A stretch of 64,000 nucleotides of DNA from Rhizophagus irregularis (Eukaryota > Glomeromycota > Glomeromycetes > Glomerales > Glomeraceae). The stretch covers positions 5,766,001 through 5,830,000 of the forward strand of contig NC_089430.1 in assembly GCF_026210795.1 (NCBI RefSeq), written 5' to 3'. Positions within the stretch are counted from its first letter, which is position 1. Each line of letters opens with the position of its first letter. Shown one piece after another: positions 59,087 through 64,000 of the stretch. The position numbers and the translations under genes were made by a program. The notes beneath the pieces were generated by a model, which did not search any database, was not told where the DNA came from, and was given only the letters and a program-made list of their open reading frames with translations.

Positions 59087-60606
59087 GTAAGTTATTTTTA
59101 TTTTTATAATTATTTATTTAGGTATTAATACTTATTTATAATATCCATAGATTACATTACATCATAAAGTAAATTTGCATAAACGCTTTATTAAATTCTA
59201 TGGAATAACTCAAGAACCAAAGACAGAAAATTATGTTATGGTTTTAGATTATGCAGAAAATGGAAGTTTGCGAAATTATTTAGACATAAGTTATAACGAA
59301 TTAAGTTGGAGCGATAAGATTAATTATTTACATAGCATTGCACATGGTCTTAAAGATATTCATGAAAAAGAACTAATTCATCGAGATTTGCATATTGGTA
59401 ATATATTAAGGCTTAAAAATCTCACTTGTATAACTGATATGGGATTATGTAAACCTGCAGATTATAATGCATCGGATAATGCAAAAAACAAAATATATGG
59501 TATTTTACCTTATATTGCTCCCGAAATTTTACGTGGCCAAAATTATACTAAAGCTGCAGATATTTATAGTTTTGGTATAATAATGTATGAAGTTATTTCT
59601 GGATTACCTCCTTATTATAATATCAGTCACAATAATAATTTAGCAATAAGAATTTGTAAGGGACTTCGACCAAGGTTTAATACTAAAGTACCCCAATTGA
59701 TTGTGCATTTAATTAAAAGATGCTTGGATGCAAATCCATTAAAGCGACCAAATGCAATAGAAATTAAAAAAACTTTAAGTCAATGGTTTAGAGAATCATT
59801 TGAATCACAAGATAATAGTGAATATTATATTGATTCTCATTCAGAAATAAGAAAACAAATTAATGAAGCAAAAATAATTAATAATATGTTACAAACTAGC
59901 AGTGCATTATCAATCAATTTAGGAATATCATATGAAACCCATTCGGAAGCTATTTATACCAGTAGATTGCTTAATTTTTGTAGTCTTCCTGAGCCAGTAA
60001 ATTCTAATGATTATTACAAAGTCGAGGATAATATAATTAGCATGGAATCTTTAGGTATTGGTTAACAAAAAAAAATTCAAATTAATTAATTAATTGTAAA
60101 AAATACTAATATTGTTTTAATTCATTAAATAGAATCCTTACAAATTGATATTTCTCAATTGGAAAATAATAATTTTAATGAAGAAAATTCTAATGATAAT
60201 ATTAAAATGAAATCTTCAGGTATATTTTTTAAAAAAAAATAATTAAATCAATCATAAATATTTTAATAAATTTTTAATTCATTAAATAGAATCTTTACAA
60301 ATTGATAATAATAATTTTCCTGAACCAAATAATTCCTATGTTTCTTACAAAAAAATTGATGATTTGATTAGTATGAATTCTTCAGGTATCCATTAATAAT
60401 AAAATATTCAAATTATCATCTAAAAATGGTATTAATTTTTTATTTATTAAATAGAATCTCTACAAATTGATATTTCTCAACTGAACATTAGTAATGATGG
60501 TAACTATTTTTAAATATAAATAGAAAATAAGGCTACTATAAGTATAATGTACTTATTTTATTTGTTAGATCAGGATAGCAAATCTAAAGGCAAAGAAAAA
60601 ATTTAG
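54780..60606 (+). CDS. kinase-like gene D: eight N-lobe modules plus one kinase C-lobe
   Basis: Inferred exons: 54780-55181, 55275-55694, 55851-56258, 56394-56807, 56946-57380, 57521-57973, 58073-58504, 58658-59086, 59151-60054, 60133-60219, 60290-60385, 60455-60499 and 60569-60606; about 1520 residues, all in frame with no stop. ATG 54780 (MNPFVKSIKK) is the first Met. Modules 1-7 have an altered glycine loop (types AEDDKFGNVY, TEDNEFGKVY) and FVILKIL; module 8 has IAKGGFGKVYRARW and VVALKSL. The C-lobe has LIHRDLHIGNIL, ITDMGLC, YIAPEILRG, AADIYSFGI, and a C-terminal RPNAIEI helix. Three short tail exons with ESLQIDISQL-type starts follow, and the last encodes DQDSKSKGKEKI. The intact catalytic Lys, HRD Asp and DMG Asp suggest the terminal kinase can be active. 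The seven upstream modules cannot be kinases alone and may bind partners or ligands. Confidence 0.8.
60133..60606 (+). repeat. repeated tail exons of kinase D
   Basis: Exons 60133-60219, 60290-60385 and 60455-60499 each begin with ESLQID (the first G of the codon comes from the previous exon), and two of them end with SS before a phase 1 donor. All are symmetric (1,1), so copies can be added without frame change. The final exon 60569-60606 encodes a Lys-rich end (SKSKGKEKI). Related tail exons are in genes A (8091), B (39913) and C (47644, 47829). Confidence 0.75.
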
Positions 60607-62030
60607 ACTAATTATAGCCATTTGTTATATTGGTTATTGTTAAATTTTATATTTTATATTTTTTGAATATTTTTTTTTTTCGCCATTATAGTTTAAAATT
60701 TTAATTATCATTAATATTCAGTAGAAAGGTAAAAAATTTAAATTTTATTATAGTTTAAAAGCGGTTATTTTTCTTTTTTTGCTTTTCAACAATTAGTGAA
60801 TTGCAACTTTTGATTAGTTTGATAAAGCTATAAAATATAACAATAAAATGGAGAATAGAAATAATGTTAGATAAAATTTTAAATTATATTAGCCTTATTG
60901 ATTAACTTGTATGTATTTATTCATTTATTTTATTTACTCGATTCATTAATCAAAATAAAAATTTTTTAGTCTGAAATGTAGAGTAATAAATCAATAATCT
61001 GTTTTCTAATTTAAAATTATTAAAATTATATTGCAATAATGCAATATGGAATAAATGTCCATAATTATATTATTGCCTGATGATATTTTTAATTTATCCG
61101 TTAAGGTCGAATTCATATAAAAGAACCAGTAACTCATAAATTTATCCTATAGGGTTGTGCGATACTAATGTTACTTATTTATATATTACTCAGTCCTTAT
61201 GTAATATTACAAATCATTATGTAAATTTTAATTACTTTCCTCATAAAATAGCGTACATGACTGTTTTGTTTAAAATACCTTGTATAGATTCAAGCCCCTC
61301 TTTATCCTTACTCCCCTATAAACTTTTAGATTAGATACCTTTTATTTATGGTCTAAACTATGCGTTTTTATCATACAATATAATGATATTGTAAATTTAC
61401 AAATATTACGATCCTTTACTTATTATAAACTTTATTGCAAATTTCTTAATACAAATTATTTTATTTTATTTTATTTATAATATTTTAAAACATTCAATCA
61501 TTTATTTCTGATTTTAAATACTACTTTAATTTATTACTTACTATTACTATGTATACTTATATAAGGATCAATGAGTATACAGTATAGCAATCATGTACGG
61601 TATGATTTTATACGTATGCACTGTATGGTTTGAACGTCATATTAACTTTATAATAAAAACTGGCAATATAAATAACGGAATACGTATATTGGCTTCTTTT
61701 TTATGTTTCCGAAATGGAGACCAATATCTGGAATGAAAATATTTCACCAAGTACTTGATAATAATACCAAAAAGTTATTTATGTGATATTGTGATTCCTT
61801 GGACGAGCGATTGTAACATCTTTTAGAATGAGAATCATCTATTAATGCACTGTAGTACATCTAGATAAATCTAAATCATCGCTGAAAGTGTAATTAAATA
61901 TGAAACTCAGTTGAAGAATACAAGAAAGCAGTTTATTTCATTTATTTTCATTTTATTGAGTACGGTATATAAAATCCGGAATATTTAGGGGAGTCATATG
62001 ATAATTATAGATTTTTAGATAATAATAACT
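60607..62030. other. intergenic between tail-to-tail genes
   Basis: Holds the 3' ends of kinase D (+) and the AIG1 gene (-). A+T-rich; no gene, tRNA or repeat was recognised. Confidence 0.4.
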
Positions 62031-63361
62031 TCATAATTGCACCATCATGTCATCTAATTCATCCGAAATGCCTTTTGAAAGACCAAATAAGGCACCTGTT
62101 ATACCTGTTATTGAAGCTAATACTTTATTGTCTGGTTCAAGAGCGCGTCCGGCTTTTGCTCCAAAAATAGCTTTTTCTTCAATACTAAGTTTTCTAAATC
62201 CTCTTGAATTTAAATCTTTATTAGTATGGTAAAGATTTCTCTTTCGCTCATACTCTAGTTCTTCTAGAAGTTTTGAATCTTTATAAAGATTTCTCTTTCG
62301 CTCATACTCTAGTTCTTCTAGAAGTTCTTGATGCTTCGCTAGAAGTTCTTCATGCTTCGTTAGAAGTTCTTCTTGTTTCGTTAGAAGTTCTTCTTGCCTC
62401 GCTAGAGGTTTATCTTGTTCCGCTTGTTGCTCCGCTTTGTAGACTCTTATTGCATCTTCTCTTATTTTATTCTCATCATCTTCCTTTTTTCTTCTTTCTG
62501 CTTTTTCCGCTTCTTCTTTTAGACGTTTCTTTTCTTTCTGGTTCTCTTCAAATCGTGTAGTGGTATATAGAACTTGTATATGGCTAATACATTCCTTGAT
62601 TTCCATTAATCGTTTTTCGTTGGCTTTTCTTTCATCTTCATTATAATATCGACGCATTGGAGAAACATGCCAACGGTACCCAATTTGTGTAATAAAAGAA
62701 CGAAGAATTTCAATTTCATTCCAATCTATTTGTTTATCCATAACTCGTTCTGGGTCTGCTTTGGAAAATACAACGATGAAATTATTTGTCGCATCTTTTC
62801 CAAGAAAATTTCTTATGGTATTCAAAACATTCTTTTCCTCATCAGTAATCCTTCCCGCTTCTACAAAGACCATTAAAGTCAAATACAAATAAAATGTACA
62901 ATCAAATAAACAACAGTTATTTACATACCTAAAACCAAAAGAATTGCCCTGACCCACCGTCGCATTGATTAACGAATTCGGTTATTTCTTTAAGTGGATC
63001 TACATTTCCACGACTGTCAAATAATCCGGGTGTGTCAACAAGGTCATAATTTTTGTTGTTAATTTTCAATGTTGCTACTTCACATTTACTCGTTTTCGAT
63101 TTCTATATTTTCATTACTTTCTTCATGAATACAATAAAATAAAATGAATCAAAAATATGAAACATAGATATTACAAAACTGCTTGAAGCTGTAAAAGGCT
63201 TATTATCACGATTCCCAAGAAGCTGGTTACCAAGTGTACTTTTCCCGGCACCTACAGTAAATAATTTTGCCTTTAGTTAATATTTACAGTAACGAACGAT
63301 AAGAAATAAATGCCTTGCCGGTTTTTCCTAGCAAGAGGACAACTTCGTTTTGAACATTCAT
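62031..63361 (-). CDS. AIG1-type GTPase with coiled-coil C-terminus
   Basis: Inferred exons (minus): 63361-63319, 63251-63175, 63102-62929 and 62860-62031, about 374 residues; start MNVQNEVVLLLGKTG. P-loop GKTG|AGKST is split by a phase 1 intron with a GC..AG border. DTPGLFDS (G3), then the conserved RAILLVLE box, then VVFSKAD (G4-like). The C-terminal third is a strong coiled coil: LKEEAEKAERRKKEDDENK, five EELL(T/A)K(Q/H) heptads and two LEELEYERKRNLY repeats. It ends with a mildly hydrophobic glycine-containing segment (SITGITGALFGLSKG) that could touch a membrane. Exon 3 is one base short (C run at 62953-62955 on the plus strand) between NQCDGG and VRAIL, breaking the frame. Error or recent loss cannot be told apart from sequence alone. 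Confidence 0.75.
62220..62410 (-). repeat. 21-bp and about 50-bp tandem repeats in AIG1 coiled coil
   Basis: Five 21-bp units (AGAAGTTCTT.. TTCG.. on the plus strand) encode the heptads EELLTKQ, EELLTKH, EELLAKH and relatives; a longer unit encoding LLEELEYERKRNLY occurs twice (about 62227-62275 and 62280-62330). Both units are multiples of three and seven codons, so length variation preserves the heptad register. Confidence 0.75.
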
Positions 63362-63723
63362 TTTAGAACAAGTTAACAAAAATTGTTTTAAATGAAACCT
63401 CTTTTATATGCCGTTCTAATCGTGTGAAATGATGTACATATAATAATTGGTTTTAGTCTATTTGAGTTAGACCGGTGTATATAAATAGATGAGTTGTGTT
63501 TATAATGACGTAATATTATCACACTTGAAATAAACAAATGTTTTAACTTGTTACAGATTAGGTTAAACATTTGGCTGATTTGTAGTAATGTTCCACAAAC
63601 TGTATTCGTCTTTTGTTGTACAACGTACACAATATTTTATTTTACTTTATTTTAAACATTTAGACAGAAGCAGAGGTATTACAAGTATGGAGCGGAGCTA
63701 CAAGAGGCTCGAACTACACCTAT

Positions 63724-64000
63724 CTAGGTAACCACCCAACCCTCGAAAGAATCGTCCTGCCTTATATTAAAAAATAACCTAGGCATAATCAGTTTCATAT
63801 AAGAAGGAAAAGAAATAAAATAAAAATCTGATAATCTATAAAATGAAGAGAAGAAAGAAAAGAAATCTAAAAATTGTTCATCATCATTATAAAAATCTAT
63901 ACTATAATTAAAATTGTTCAAAAAAGAGCTCCAAGTCTCCAACCACTCGAATATAAATAATTTGACGTTATAAGGACCATCCACTACGGGATCAGAGACG
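63724..64000 (-). CDS. partial open frame at window edge
   Basis: Minus-strand frame open to the right edge (upstream of the Met at 63984 it continues as SDPVVD). It reads GPYNVKLFIFEWLETWSSFL, a Phe/Asp-rich stretch, then PRLFFNIRQDDSFEGWVVT and stop. The last part and the downstream G+C-rich patch (63670-63750) look more conserved than the middle. It may be the end of a mobile-element gene. No family recognised. Confidence 0.25.
   Translation of the reverse strand, partial: VSDPVVDGPYNVKLFIFEWLETWSSFLNNFNYSIDFYNDDEQFLDFFSFFSSFYRLSDFYFISFPSYMKLIMPRLFFNIRQDDSFEGWVVT

Noticed and set aside
62047-62560. Plus-strand Leu/Val-rich frames over the AIG1 coiled coil
   Set aside because: Antisense of heptad repeats; the minus frame has GTPase motifs and splice sites.

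Overview
The window looks like nuclear DNA of an arbuscular mycorrhizal fungus, most probably Rhizophagus irregularis or a close relative. The evidence is very high A+T, short introns with GT..AG borders and an actaat-like branch site, kinase-like genes carrying the WTSGN-x-x-IDKFIQ / EWIPY / YGITQDPETKNYMMVL signatures typical of that fungus, AIG1-type GTPases, and abundant mobile-element debris. The species call is inference from family signatures; no search was run.

Layout. 1-4.8 kb: gene-poor, with a hairpin terminus at 3.0 kb that resembles a Helitron 3' end. 4.8-8.2 kb (+): kinase gene A. 8.6 kb: a tRNA-like SINE candidate. 9.1-13.2 kb (-): a nearly complete Helitron Rep/helicase gene with one frameshift and one stop. 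16.1-17.0 kb (-): a gene with AARPST repeats and a coiled coil. 18.5-19.2 kb (+): a Myb/SANT-like plus RS-domain gene. 19.4-20.6 kb: a minisatellite of about 180 bp. 21.4-22.6 kb (-): an unknown gene with an RGG-type tail. 22.6-35.9 kb: mostly decayed repeats, a reverse-transcriptase scrap and a MITE. 35.9-36.3 kb (-): a small two-exon gene. 38.5-40.0 kb (+): kinase pseudogene B. 40.6-42.6 kb (-): a gene with two AIG1 GTPase domains. 44.4-47.9 kb (+): kinase gene C. 47.9-54.8 kb: repeats, a membrane-protein remnant and a palindrome-rich MITE. 54.8-60.6 kb (+): kinase gene D. 62.0-63.4 kb (-): a single-domain AIG1 GTPase gene.

The outstanding feature is the architecture of the three larger kinase genes. 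Each is a string of 5 to 8 near-identical exons (about 360-450 bp), every one encoding a degenerate kinase N-lobe module: Cys motif, WTSGN box, EWIPY box, glycine loop, VALK lysine. The string ends in one exon with a single kinase C-lobe (HRDLH..N, DMG, APE), followed by short repeated tail exons. Module introns are phase 0 on both sides, so any module can be gained, lost or skipped without breaking frame. Only the last module before the C-lobe normally keeps an intact glycine loop. I read this as an exon-amplified, potentially splice-variable poly-N-lobe pseudokinase/kinase system. The neighbouring AIG1 gene shows a parallel in-gene domain duplication (two GTPase domains fused in one frame).

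Caution: four otherwise well-preserved reading frames each lack exactly one base inside a homopolymer run. This may be uncorrected sequencing or assembly error, so those genes should not be called pseudogenes without resequencing. Exon borders were read by eye from splice consensus, reading-frame continuity and paralogue comparison.
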